Below are positions 36,057 through 47,913 of a stretch of 64,000 bases of DNA, one piece after another. Each line of letters begins with the position of its first letter. Position 1 is the stretch's first letter. The stretch is from Helicostylum pulchrum. Lineage: Eukaryota > Mucoromycota > Mucoromycetes > Mucorales > Mucoraceae. The notes beneath the pieces were generated by a model, which did not search any database, was not told the DNA's origin, and saw only the letters and a program-made list of their open reading frames with translations. Both the position numbers and the translations under genes were made by a program. The stretch spans positions 1 through 64,000 of the forward strand of contig JAIXMO010000032.1 in NCBI GenBank assembly GCA_025677825.1. Reading direction: 5' to 3'.

Positions 36057-36818
36057 ATGAACTCAATCATAAGTAACTTTACAGATAAAGGCCAAGGCAC
36101 TGTTCGACTAGACCTGAAATACCAACCAGGTGTAGCACTCGTTACATTCGACAATGTTAAACGACACAATACACTTTCCGGTAGAATTTTATCATACTAT
36201 AACAACTTGTCCAAAGCACACAAGTCTTGGTAGTGGTTATATTTATGGGCAGCGGATTAAAATCATTTTGTGCGGGATTGGATCTACGTTTTGCACGAGA
36301 GTTTCTTACCAGTGCCGAAGATGCCATGTCGTTAAACCAGTTGATGTATGATGCTATTGATAGGTTGACAAAGTTACCATTGATTACGTTGGGTATTGCT
36401 ACCGGTGGATCGATTGGAGGTGGGATCAGAATTGATTACAGCGTCTGATTCTGTGTGCATGTCGCAACAATCAGGGCTTATTCATTTTGTACGGACGCGT
36501 ATGGGGGTCGGTTCCCCGCGGGGCGGTGTATTGATTGATTGGTATCGAATGTAGGTAAAAAGAGAGCGTTGATTTGGATGGATGGTAGAGAAAAATCGCG
36601 TGCAAAAGAAGCTTTTAGTAGATTTAGTTGTGGAACGAGATGAAGATTGTTTAAATGAATCCGTGTCGTTTTTACAGCGCTTTTTGGTGGATGATGTTAC
36701 GCAACGACAGGTTGCTCCTAATGTTGTACGTGGTATGAAACTGTTGGCTATAAAGAAAGACAGCAATTGGGAGTACGTCCATGAAATACTTTCTAGTACT
36801 GTCTTTGCTAAATTATAG
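36057..36818 (+). pseudogene. Crotonase (enoyl-CoA hydratase/isomerase family) pseudogene
   Basis: The start MNSIISNFTDKGQGTVRLDL and VALVTFDNVKRHNTLSGR match the crotonase N-terminus. A frame change near 36210 leads into VVIFMGSGLKSFCAGLDLRF, the oxyanion-hole region, then GIATGGSIGGG. A further frame change near 36421 leads to SELITASDSV and FVRTRMGVG. Beyond 36500 the alignment is scrambled, with more shifts, and a C-terminal piece (36582-36818, including FLVDDVTQRQVAPNVVRGMK) is in another frame. It resembles the ECHDC1/ethylmalonyl-CoA-decarboxylase-like branch. At least three frameshifts argue for a dead gene rather than one sequencing error. Confidence 0.8.
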
Positions 36819-37157
36819 ACTTTTTTTTAAAAATAAACAATAAAATTAGATTAAAAATCCCTCCTTTTTCGTCTTGGTGATTAGCCTGTTTATTTCTTTA
36901 AAAAAACAGTGGTTTTGTTCATAAGCATGTGTCTCGAACTACGATATATGTACATCTTTTAAAGTCACTTGTATCTATGTTAGACATAAATAATTATAAA
37001 AACGTCGTGATGTATGCTATAGTTCACGAAAGGGAAATCATTCAAGTGTTTAAAGTTTTTTTTTATTACAAAATTTTACTTTCAATAACAATACTTATAT
37101 TTGCTTACGCGTAATATAAAAAAACCCCCCAGGAGTGAAAACACGTAAAAACGCGTT

Positions 37158-37977
37158 TTGGGGGAATATCAAAAAAAAAGTAAAATATTACCTTGTTGTG
37201 CTAAGTTTAGTTTCAAAAGGTTTAAAATAAACCAAACTACTTACAGGTCCCACCACGAGAAGGTAAAAGCACTTAGAGACCCAAAAAGTAAGGGGTCACA
37301 ACCCTTCGACATTCCCGATGCGTGCGAGGCAGTCAAAAATGTTAACCAGATTGTAACCCGGAGTGGTGCAAAACACTTCAACAGAGACCAGATTCCTACC
37401 GTCGTTGGACAGTGCTTGTCTAGCCTCCTCACTACTTCCAGCTGTCATGCTCTTTCGAGTAAAATACAACTGATCTTCGTGGAGAATAGCATCCCTATTA
37501 TTTTACGCCAACCAACATACGCACAAAATATAGTAGACATGGCTTGTGAGCAAAAAGTGGTTCACCTTCCTCAAACGTGAAACCAACAAATGGCTCTGTG
37601 TAATTTAACTTTACTGCGACATATACATATAAATACATACACGCTTGTTGGGATGCAGAAAGCGAACATCATCTCCCACCCGTTCGTTTACACATTAAGC
37701 TCATTACAGATAGTAAATTATGAAGTAGATTAAACTACAATGAAGTAGATCAAACTAAAAAGATGCATAACTCAAAGTCAGCAAGTGTACCCTAGCTTGA
37801 TATCACAAGAGACCCAATGTATAGCGACCTAGGCCGCCTCACCATTGTTAACAGAGTAGATCCTAAACGTAGTAAGTTCACTCCCTCAAGGCATAAGTAT
37901 CAGGCCGGCGGAGGTGCTCACGGTCCAGTAACCCCAAATAACACGACAGTAGACAATAGTCAAAAGTATGAATATTA
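37158..37977 (+). pseudogene. Possible coding remnants, family unknown
   Basis: The frame 37158-37580 translates to a basic, balanced 140-residue sequence (for example PFDIPDACEAVKNVNQIVTR), unlike the A/T-biased translations around it. A second protein-like stretch at 37816-37977 (SDLGRLTIVNRVDPKRSKFT) follows in another frame after stops. They may be pieces of one decayed gene. Not recognised. Confidence 0.3.
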
Positions 37978-38342
37978 GTAATTCAAAAACCTTCACCCTA
38001 ATGACTAAAGTAATGTGTGCTAGTACGCCGAATGAACCACCAGACACTTTCGAGTCAACCGAGATAAGAGAGCAAAGCTCTACAACAGCAACATAATACT
38101 AGGTACATATTCTGAACCAGCAAGTTAAAGAAAAAGGAAAAAAAAAAGGAAGAAACTGTGTTTACCCATAGTTTAAATAAACAGGTATGTGACTACCACC
38201 TGAAACACTTGCTTAATAAAAACGCCAAAAAAAAACACCAATAAAAACACGTATCCTTTTTTCCTTTATCCAATTTCGTGCATGAACACGTAATTTATAC
38301 ATCATAATGACTAATGATTTTACAAAAAAAGAAAAAAAAATC

Positions 38343-38405
38343 CTTTTTTATCTTTTCAAAGGGTGCTTTTCCTATGATATGGTGGTGTCGGTGCAAACGG
38401 ATATT
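38343..38405 (+). repeat. Dispersed repeat R3, copy 1
   Basis: Shares a core of TATGGTGGTGTCGGTGCAAA with a copy at 61291-61357, plus a preceding T-rich and CTTTTCC segment. The two copies lie about 23 kb apart in the same orientation. Confidence 0.65.
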
Positions 38406-38619
38406 GTGAATAAAAGGTTCGTTATAGGAAAAGTGAATGAAGTCTCCGAGGTACATCGACTAGCGTAAGCATATATATATGTAATTAATAATGGAATGAC
38501 AATCGGTTTAAGTTTTTATTGACTTTATATTAGGATGGTATAAAGGTATAAATTTATAGTTATCGTGAACAGCGTATTGTCTCATGACATAAGTATTCAT
38601 TTGAAGTGACCACTCCTAT

Positions 38620-38663
38620 AAACAGGAAGCTATTACAGTAGCCGTTCTATTTAAGGGTGGCTT
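38620..38663 (+). repeat. Inverted short repeat, left member
   Basis: Contains GTAGCCGTTCTATTTAAGGG, approximately the reverse complement of 39652-39690. It is followed by a small hairpin (GTGGC..GCCAC). Confidence 0.5.
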
Positions 38664-38689
38664 TCTCCGCCACTTTAACATCACTATTT

Positions 38690-38790
38690 ACAAAACAATA
38701 AAACTTTTAATAGAATTTAAAATGATTCTGATGTTTGAGCACTTGCAGAAAAGAGATACACGTCTTTTTTTTTTCTTCAGAAACTAGGGC
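38690..38790 (+). repeat. Diverged direct repeat R2, copy 1
   Basis: Begins AACAATAAAACTTTTAATAG and shares AGAATTTAAAATG, a CTTGC[AC]GAAAA[GA]AGATA block and a T-run with 39507-39610, with small indels. Confidence 0.6.
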
Positions 38791-39506
38791 TAATTCAAGG
38801 GCTATTTATGGTGCTCTAATGCATTATTTTTTATCTATTATTCTCTTTAAAACGCGTGAAGGTTTAGAACAAGGTGATAAAAAACTACATTTTACGTAAT
38901 CGCGTAAAGCTAATGTGGTTACACGAAAAAAGCATTTTTTTTTTTTTGCCTTCATTACTCTTTTTAATTTTTTATCTAGAAGATATATTTAAAACAGCTA
39001 TTTTGTACTATACAACTCGGGTCCAAAACGCGTTTCCTGTTTCTTAATATATTAAACTCCCATTTTTCATTACAACTGCAGTGATTTCTAATGTGAGCGA
39101 TTTTGTAAAAAGTCCAGTATCTCGGTGAGCGATACTTCTCTTCTCTGAGGTTTTCAAGTTCCGTCAAGAACCAACTTTTCTTTAAAAATTTCCTTATAAA
39201 TAGGCCTGGATCCAGGACTTGTACTGTCTCCTGAGTTATCAAAGACGACTATATCTTGTGGGATAGGTATGGTAAGAGAGAAGCACCGACAGGTCCTATG
39301 AATGTAAGCTAAGTTGCGCAGGTCTGTCTTTTTCCTTCCTTATTTTAAAAATAAAAATGAAAAAAAATATCTTTTTACACCTTACCTATTAACTGTGAAC
39401 GTAATAAGTTTCCATGTTACATGAGAGAACTATCATATTTAGTAGTTTTTAAACGTTTTGTTATATATGGCATTCTAATGAACAAGCTCTGCACTTTATT
39501 TTAATT

Positions 39507-39610
39507 GAGAACAATAAACTTTTTAACTAGTAGAATTTAAAATGGTTTGAGTTCTTGCCGAAAAAAGATAACTAGCTCAATAAGCTTTTTTTTTCTTTAG
39601 CAGTATTAAT
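39507..39610 (+). repeat. Diverged direct repeat R2, copy 2
   Basis: Second copy of the unit at 38690-38790, same orientation, about 0.8 kb away. Confidence 0.6.
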
Positions 39611-39651
39611 TATCCACTGTTCGATATAAGAGTATATTTATTCCAAATGTC

Positions 39652-39690
39652 GGCCACCATTTAAATAGAGCCGCTACTGTATGAATAGTT
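39652..39690 (-). repeat. Inverted short repeat, right member
   Basis: GCCACCATTTAAATAGAGCC followed by GCTACTGTA, the inverted partner of 38620-38663. Together they bracket about 1.07 kb that includes both R2 copies. Confidence 0.5.
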
Positions 39691-40647
39691 TAGGTGATGG
39701 TGTTTTTATAAAAGCAAAGGATCAAGAAACAGGCTATTAAACTGACTCATAATAATGAAACCGTAGTTATTATGCATTTATTACCCAGTTTCTTATATTG
39801 TTTATTTTTACAAAGGTAAAATGATGGTAAATAAATATAGTATTTTCGATCGATTTTTTGCACTGTAGTCTCGTCACGATATACAAATACATAGTTTTAT
39901 GTTGCTCCATATTGTTACAGGTACAATATCTAAATATAAACTTTATGCAGCTTGAAGCTCACTATACCATTTACATTTATTTTTTTATCGCTCCAAGATT
40001 TGGAATTTATTTACTGAAGCTGTTTTTGGGGTTGTTTGGTCTGTATGGTGTGATATAATAACTATTTAGAAAATACATTCATGCTATTAGAAGTTTTATT
40101 TTTATTTTTTACACATTAGTTGACGTTTTACACTGTAAGTTTATATTTAGAATATCCGAAAATCTAATTTGCCTTTTTTGTAACATTAATATCCAGGTGG
40201 TGGTAATAATAATAATAAAAAATGCTATTGCAAACTTTGCATGCGACAAAGGGCCCTATAGATGAAAAGCCATAAAAGGGAATTGAAAGGGACTTTGTAT
40301 GACATCTTGGTATAACTCTTTCTCTCTCTCTCCCGGGTATTAAAAACATCTATTATTATCATGCACGTGTTAGTTGACTATGTACTTGCTAAAATGAGGC
40401 TGGTGAGAGCTTTATAAATAAAACAAGTATAAAGACACGCGAAAAAAAAACATATTTTCTTTGAGGTGACATCACAAAGCCTGTTACTTTAGACTTTTTT
40501 TTTTTTTGTTACACATCAAAGAAGTGCCTGAACGTCTTTATTTCTTTTATTGTTATTTAGTCTCCCCTCTCCGCCCCCCTCCTCTTTTTCTTTTCTTTTC
40601 TTTCCTTTCTTTTTTTTTTATATATTTATTTATTAATCTATTTGGTT

Positions 40648-43600
40648 ATGGATCATAAATATCAATCATCTAGCCCCGATGTAGGCTCGCCGACGTTGGA
40701 AGCTCTTTATAATGACTTGGACATGTTTATAAATGAATTAAGTGTAAATACTAATTCCGACACTCGAACCGAGACAACCTTTTCCAAGAGATGTAATAAA
40801 GATATTACACCTTTAAACCTTGATAAAAACGTGGTAACATATATTTTTTCGGAATTGTCCTTTTTTTTTTTTTTTAACTTTTTGGTGTACGTTTTAGGAT
40901 GAAGAACGAGATTATGAGGATGAAAGTCCAGGTTATTCACCAGTGTTAGAAAACTATACACGATTTAGTACAGCGACCAACGACAATAAACCAACAATAG
41001 CAATTGTTAATCGATCTAGTTCCACCAGTACCAGCCTGCCACCCTCTGCACCTATATCACCATCATTTTTAAGAGTTGGTGGTGGAGATTACTTTAGACA
41101 GACGAATAAAGACGATTATGTATTTACCACCAGATCCAGTTCATTAAACCGTGCCACATCTTCAGCTACAGGCAAATCAATCCTTTCGCCTAAAATGCTT
41201 TTTTCGAACCCAACTTCTCCTCTTGCGTTTGAAACTGTGCATGAACAAGAGTTTCCGAATCAAGCTTTGCTTTCATTTATCTCTAGTAATTTTATCAATG
41301 AAGTAGCTAGATTAAATCAACGTAGAAAGATTTTTTGTACAGATGAATACCCATTAAGTTTTAATGGAGAAGAAGCCACAGTAAGTTTTCTCTTCCCTTT
41401 TTTTTTTTACTTTTTTTTTTTATATAAAGTCTAACGTATTAAATTCAAAAAAGGATATTATTCGCTCGTTCATTCCTGCTGGATTAGGTTCTTCGAGTTA
41501 TTTAGATATCGCTCAATGTCTCATGTATTGCAAACCTCCTCTTATTGTCCCTATTGCCTACTCAGAAAAGTCCCTTAGAAAAAACAAAATTTATAATTCG
41601 ATTAATGAGATATATACTTTGGTAGAAGAAACATTAGACTTAGAAGATGAACTTCAAGGCGTTTATACTCCATTAACTCGTTGTTATTCCATAAGTTGTT
41701 TACCCGGTCAACCTAATTGTTATTCTTCTTGTTGTCCCAATAAATCTACTTCCGATGACCAATCAGCGAAGCAACCTACTGTTTCTATTGTATCCTCTAC
41801 CTCTCATGATACCGTAAGTATATTAATCTTTTAAGAAAAAAAAAGCATAATTTAATTTTTCGTTGTTGTTTGTTTGTAGGCTATTTCTCGCGCTTGGTCT
41901 GCTTCTGTAGCTAAAGATATTTTAAAAGCAATGCCTTCTCATGAAATCAGTAGACAAGAAGCGATCCATGAACTTATCTATACCGAAGATGATTATGTTC
42001 GTGATTTAAAGATTTTAGACCAGGACTTTGCTAAAGAATTGTTAAATTCACAATGTATTGAAGAATCAAGAAAGAAAGAATTTCACGATAAAGTATTAAA
42101 CAACTATCAAGACATTTTAGCCATCCACGACAGCCTGTATAAAGAATTACGCGACTACCAAGCAGTCTGTCAAGCCAACAGCCGTATCGGTCTCGTAGAT
42201 AAAATTGGAGATATCTTTTTGCGTCATATCCATGCATTTATGGACGTTTATTTAAAGTACGGACCTCACGTTGTATTAGCCGAATACGCTGCTAAAATAG
42301 AATCAGAGACCAACATGGTATTTAAACACTTTATAAAGACAAAAGAACAATTAGCTCAATGCAGAAGATTACCATTTCGCCATTTTATCATTTTACCCGT
42401 GACTCGACTTCAAAGATACTCGTTACTATTAGACGCTGTGCGAAAGAAGACGCCCGATGAAAACGTTGATAAGGTCTACCTGGGGCAGTGTATCGAGATC
42501 ATTAAAGAAATTGCTGGGCAAATGGATAAAGAAACACTGCTCACTAAAAACACATTACGTATTCTTGAGATCGATGCTCGTATTCGTTATAAGCCAAATG
42601 AACACCATCAATTAGACTTGACAAAGCCCGGAAGAAGATTAATTTTTGAAGGAAATATGACCAGAAAATCTCATCTTGTTGTCGAAACCATTGAATTACA
42701 TGTATTCTTATTTGATCATTTGCTATTAATGACCAAGGCAAAGAAATCTGCTATTAAAGACGGCGATGTTGAATACGTGATTTCAAAGGTACCTATCCCT
42801 ATGGAGTTATTACACGTACAAGAAGCAACTGAAGGATTCTCAATTGGATTACGAAATATGAGTAGTACCTATAACAGTTCAACTGCTGCTGCAACTAGTA
42901 CTATGTTATCTGCTACATCACCTTTCGGTGCTAGTTTCCCTATACTGTTACAACATTTAGGCCGCCGCGGTGCAGATTATATGTTGTATGCTGAAAATGC
43001 TGCAACGCGTATGGAATGGAAAGAAAATATCGTACAGACAAAAGCTAAAAAGGAACTGGCTGATATGGATAAACGTATCTTTGAAATTAGATCATTGAGT
43101 GATACAACATTTGCTGGATCAAATTATCAATCCAATGCTCATAATCATGGTAAGGTGACATGTACAGTTCCATTTGGTAAGTTTTTGTTGATGTGATTCG
43201 TAAAAAAAAAATACGCGTAAAAAAAGCTGATAAAAGATTATATAGTGGGTGCTACCGGTATTCGTATGATTGCTGTAGGTACGCAACATGGTATTTGGAT
43301 GGGTATTGAAGGTGATACCAATACCATTAGTCATGTTTTATCTATATCCGATGTACAACAGATTGCAGTTTTAGAGGATCACCATGTCTTTTTAATTCTT
43401 TCAGGTAAAAGCGATACGGTAATTATTTCTTAAAACATCAAACTTATATATATTTATATGTAGATAAAACATTATATGCATATGCGTTGGATGCATTGGT
43501 TCCTACAGATTCTCGTAAACTACCCGTCGACAAACCTCATCAAAAGGTAGCTCAGCACATTTCATTCTTTCACTCTGGTGTCTGTAACGGACGAACCATT

Positions 43601-44357
43601 GTTATCGCCATGAAAAAACGCGGTGTCGACAGTAACTTTAAGGTCCTCGAACCCATCTGTGGCGATTTAAGAAACCCCAAGAACAGTAAATTCTTTCATA
43701 AATCTGGATTATTTAACAAGATGCCGTCCTGGTTTAAATCGTATATGGAGTTTTATATCGGTACAGAATCCTACGCTATCCATTTCTTAAAGGCGCGTGT
43801 TGTCGTTGTTTGTTCTCGAGGGTTTGAAATTATCAACTTGGAAGAGTTACATAAGAACCGTAATTTACCTGATGCGACTAATTCGGATTTCGGGTTTGTG
43901 CAGGAACGAGGTGATGATTTAAGACCTTTGGGTATGTATCGTTGTAGAGAACATTATTTGCTGTGTTATAATGCGTTTGCGTTTATGGTCAATGTGCATG
44001 GTGGCCTTGTACGTGAAGCACCTCTTATTGAGTGGGAAGGTGTTCCTCAATCCGTTGCCTTTTATTATCCTTATGTGATTGGATTTGATCCTCGTTTCAT
44101 CGAAGTGCGAAATGTGGAAACTGTAAGTGTTTTTTTTTTTGACTTTATATGTATATTACGTTTTTATTAACACCTGTATTTTTTTTTTATATACGTAGGG
44201 TGAATTGGTTCAAATATTGGCAGGTACCCATATGCGCTGTCTCCAGTTTATCAATCAAACATTGGCACCTGTCATTCACGGATGCATGGCTCATCCATTC
44301 AAACCCGATTTCCAATATGTATTCCAGTTAATGGGTACATTTGAACCACCTCTTTAA
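40648..44357 (+). CDS. Rho guanine-nucleotide exchange factor with DH, PH-like and CNH domains (Rom/Rgf type)
   Basis: Seven exons (40648-40833, 40898-41380, 41454-41813, 41880-43176, 43246-43404, 43464-44122, 44199-44357) encode 1,100 residues. After a disordered N-terminus, a DEP-like region and a Cys-rich block (SISCLPGQPNCYSSCCP) precede the DH domain (about 370-560: QEAIHELIYTEDDYVRDL through LPVTRLQRYSLLLDAV). A PH-like domain and a C-terminal citron-homology (CNH) domain follow. This order matches fungal Rho1 GEFs that activate Rho1 at the plasma membrane for cell-wall synthesis and polarity. The Rho1 assignment rests on domain order. A Ser/Thr/Ala insertion near residue 685 interrupts the PH region. 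All introns join in frame. Confidence 0.93.
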
Positions 44358-44649
44358 ACCTAACCTAATTATTACCCTTTTACCACTTACTGTCCCTTTA
44401 CTAGTTTTTTTTTTTTAATAATTATTATTCAAATTAAAAAAAAGTTAATTAGAATGAAGAAAAGTGTTTTTGTTTTTGTTTTAATAAAGTGAACTGATAT
44501 CGTTTTTTGATTGGACGACGGATTTTAAAATATACACAAAGGGGGGGGATGGTTTGGGGGTTCCACTCACAAGAGAGCCCCGCAAAATAAGGAGTCGAAG
44601 TAAAGGGCGGAAAGAGGGATATTACCTTCTCTCTCACTTGATAACAGAA

Positions 44650-44970
44650 ATGGTAAGTGAATGATTATAATTTTTTTTAAAATGGATGGATGGATGGATG
44701 GATTGATTATAGATGTACTAAAAAAAATATAATAAATTATAGCCTTCTCAAAAGACATTCATCACCAAGGTCAAGCTTGGCAAGGCTAAGAAGCAAAACC
44801 GTCCTTTGCCTCACTGGTTCCGTCTCAAGACCGACACTAAGATTCGGTAAGCAATTTAGAAGATTTAAAGCCGACGATTTTATATTTTTTTTTAAAACGA
44901 AATACTAATTGATATTAATAGTTGGAATGCCAAGAGACGTAACTGGCGTCACACCAAGTTGAACATTTAA
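44650..44970 (+). CDS. RPL39: 60S ribosomal protein eL39
   Basis: Three exons: the ATG alone (44650-44652), 44743-44846 and 44922-44970. The 51-residue product begins [20 protein letters not shown] and ends [11 protein letters not shown], matching eL39 end to end. eL39 lines the peptide exit tunnel of the large ribosomal subunit. The intron directly after the start codon is common in fungal ribosomal protein genes. A TGGA microsatellite lies inside this first intron. It is too short to stand out as an open frame and was found by its exons. Confidence 0.96.
44684..44705 (+). repeat. (TGGA)n microsatellite in eL39 intron 1
   Basis: About five ATGG/TGGA units within the first intron of eL39. 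Confidence 0.75.
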
Positions 44971-45275
44971 ATCAATTCAATTCAAGTTCAAACTGATGAT
45001 GATATTACTTTTATGATTCAACCTTTTTTTTTTTTCTTTTTTTTTTTTCTTCTATCACCAAATTAGACTCACAACTTGTAATTAAAAACGAAGAATAGTT
45101 TAATATATTAGAGTCGAAAACGAAACTGTTATGTTTTTTTTATTTGTTTTGAAATAGTGTGTGGTTTTTTTAAACAAATATATTTTATGTATATTTCTTA
45201 AGCGGTATGTGAGTGTGTGTACAAAGAACAAATGTAACATATAGTAGTTGGGGGGGGGGGGAAAGGGGTTGAGTT
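44971..45275. other. Convergent 3' spacer (eL39 / ATG8)
   Basis: 305 bp between two convergent stop codons, with T-runs near 45025-45050 and a 13-G tract at about 45249-45261. It probably contains both 3' ends; no separate gene. Confidence 0.6.
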
Positions 45276-45884
<609 letters not shown>

Positions 45885-46121
45885 TTATTATTTTAAATCC
45901 GCAGTAGATTAACAAAAAGGAAAAAAAGAAGAAATAAAAATAAAAAAAAGGGAGCGCATAAATATAAATAAGTTCATGTGATCACGAAACCATATGACGC
46001 CCATTACACCTGCTAGAAAAAATTATCTTTTCTCTTATTGGCTAATTATTTTGCTTATTTTTAATCTCTTCTTTTTTACAAATCAATCTATCTCTCTATC
46101 TACCGCGTAAAAATAATAATA
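45885..46121. promoter_or_regulatory. Divergent promoter region (ATG8 / cystathionine beta-synthase-like)
   Basis: The 237 bp between two divergent start codons must hold both promoters and leaders. An A-rich block (about 45912-45952) lies near ATG8 and a CT/TA-rich block (46024-46105) near the other gene. No specific factor site is recognised. Confidence 0.5.
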
Positions 46122-47834
46122 ATGCTTCCTCCAATTACAGATGGCATTAGTGAAAGTATAGGTTTAACACCTATGGTTAGATTGGCAACAGAAAGCAAAG
46201 GTTAATATTTTTTGTCTTGCTATAACCCCCTTCCTTCAGTACTAATACAATGTAGTCAATATACTTGCAAAACTAGAGTTTACAAACCCAACGGGAAGTG
46301 GTAAAGATAGACTTGCAAAGTATATTCTAGACCGTAAGTAAAAAAAAAAAAAACCTGTTTAACAATAAATAGTAATATTTTTTTATTAGAGCACGAGAAA
46401 AAGAATCCTTTCGAGTCAAGAGATAGTACAGTTAAAAGAACGTTAATTATTCCTACTACTGGCAACCTTGGTATCTCTTTAGCCACTTTGGCAGCTAAAA
46501 GAAAGTATCGTATTATCGCTATTATACCTGAACGTACTTCCAATGATCGTATTGCTTTGTTAAAGGCACTTGGTGTAGAAATCTTGCGTTCTCCTAACGA
46601 AGTTCGACCTGAAGCACCTGAAAGTGCTTATTCAGTTGCTACTAAGCTTGCTGAGCAATTAACTGACGCTGTTGTAATGGACGAGGTAAATTATACATAT
46701 ATATATATATGTATACACAGGTTTTTAATTTGTTTATGTGAGCAGACAAAGTTGCGTGATTTGACAGCATATCATGATTTGGCAGAAGAGATATTACAAC
46801 AAACAAAACTAGCAGTGGATTTTGTTTTTGTGGGTGTTGAATCAGGTGCAACATTGACAGGCATTGCACAATACCTGAAAAAGAAAATACCAGGCGTAAA
46901 AGTAATTGGTGTTGAGCCAACAGAATCGATTTTCGGTGATAAAGAACAACATCACCGTGTCACTCGCTCAGACTGGAAAATTGAAGATATGGGAAGTAAC
47001 TTTATGCCAAATAGCTTGGATGGGTCACTTGTAGACGAATGGATAAAGGTGTCTGATCAAGAAGCATACTCTTCAGCACGTCGTTTAATTAAAGAACAAG
47101 GTATTCTTTGTGGCCCCTCATCAGGTGCAGTAATGGCAGCAGCTGCACGTCATGCTGCAGCATCTGCTAGCTCATGTGACCACAGCACACACACATTTCA
47201 ATCTATTGTCATTTTAAACGACTCTTGTAAAAACTACACTAGTACTTTACTGTCCGATGATTGGTTATTTGAAAATGATTTAGCCGATGACTTGATCACA
47301 AGTGAATTAGAATACGTGTCCCAAAATAGATATCGTGCTGCAAGCGTAGAGGATCTTCAGTTACCTGCTGCCGTCACTATTTCTCCTGCTAGTTTGGTCT
47401 CTTATGCCTTGGATTTAATGTTGGAACGTGAGTACTCTCAATTACCTGTAATTAATAACAGTAATCGAAAGCTGGTTGGCTACATTTCCATGTCTTCCTT
47501 ACAGGATAATTTGGATCGTGGTAATGTACACTTATCTGATACTGTAGAGTCTTGTATGTTTGCTTTCAAAAAGAGTGGTGGTATGCCTTGCAACAAGTAT
47601 CAAGTCATTACGCCTGATACTAGTTTAGCTGATCTTGGTAAGGCTTCTTTTCATTATTTTTGTTATATATATATATATATATATTAATCTTTTTTATTAT
47701 TGTCGCTATTATTAGCTAAATTCTTTGAAAAGAATTCATTTGCTGTTATTACTGATTTAAACAGAAAATGGTGCTTGGGTGTAGCTACAAAGTATGATTT
47801 AATTAGTTTCTTACATAGACGTCAATTCTTGTAA
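46122..47834 (+). CDS. Cystathionine beta-synthase-like PLP enzyme with C-terminal CBS domain pair
   Basis: Five exons (46122-46200, 46256-46333, 46390-46685, 46746-47637, 47716-47834) encode 487 residues. The fold-type II PLP domain shows the Schiff-base Lys in TGSGKDRLAKYIL, the asparagine loop TTGNLGISLA and the pyridine-nitrogen Ser in LCGPSSGAV. The C-terminal half carries two CBS motifs, around YALDLMLEREYSQLPVI and FFEKNSFAVITD. There is no N-terminal haem extension, as in yeast. In classical CBS the PLP phosphate loop reads GTGGT; here it is ESGAT, and TSGNTG is TTGNLG. It may therefore be a divergent paralogue with altered activity. Canonical CBS condenses serine and homocysteine in transsulfuration. 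Confidence 0.85.
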
Positions 47835-47913
47835 AAAAAAAGCTTTTATTATTCTAATAAAAAAAAACGAAAAGGGGGTTGATATATTTGGGTATAAATT
47901 CTTCTTTTTTTTT

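Larger units (their letters stand above)
36819..40647. other. 3.8-kb gene desert with coding relics and diverged repeats
   Basis: No intact gene recognised. A 140-codon frame (37158-37580) and a short one (37816-37977) look protein-like but have no known domain. The region also holds repeat copies at 38343-38405, 38690-38790 and 39507-39610, and an inverted pair at 38620-38663 / 39652-39690. The last 150 bp are CT-rich and probably form the Rho GEF promoter. Confidence 0.55.

Noticed and set aside
38343..38450. tRNA or SINE head suggested by GGTGTCGGTGC and a later GGTTCG
   Set aside because: The spacing only loosely resembles A and B boxes, no cloverleaf folds by eye, and the copy at 61291 lacks the GGTTCG part.
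38976..39242. 88-codon minus-strand frame
   Set aside because: No family recognised and it lies inside decayed repeat DNA; kept only as a remark in the element finding.
44567..44758. Minus-strand frame over the eL39 5' region
   Set aside because: Antisense to the eL39 promoter, first exon and intron; driven by the TGGA microsatellite.
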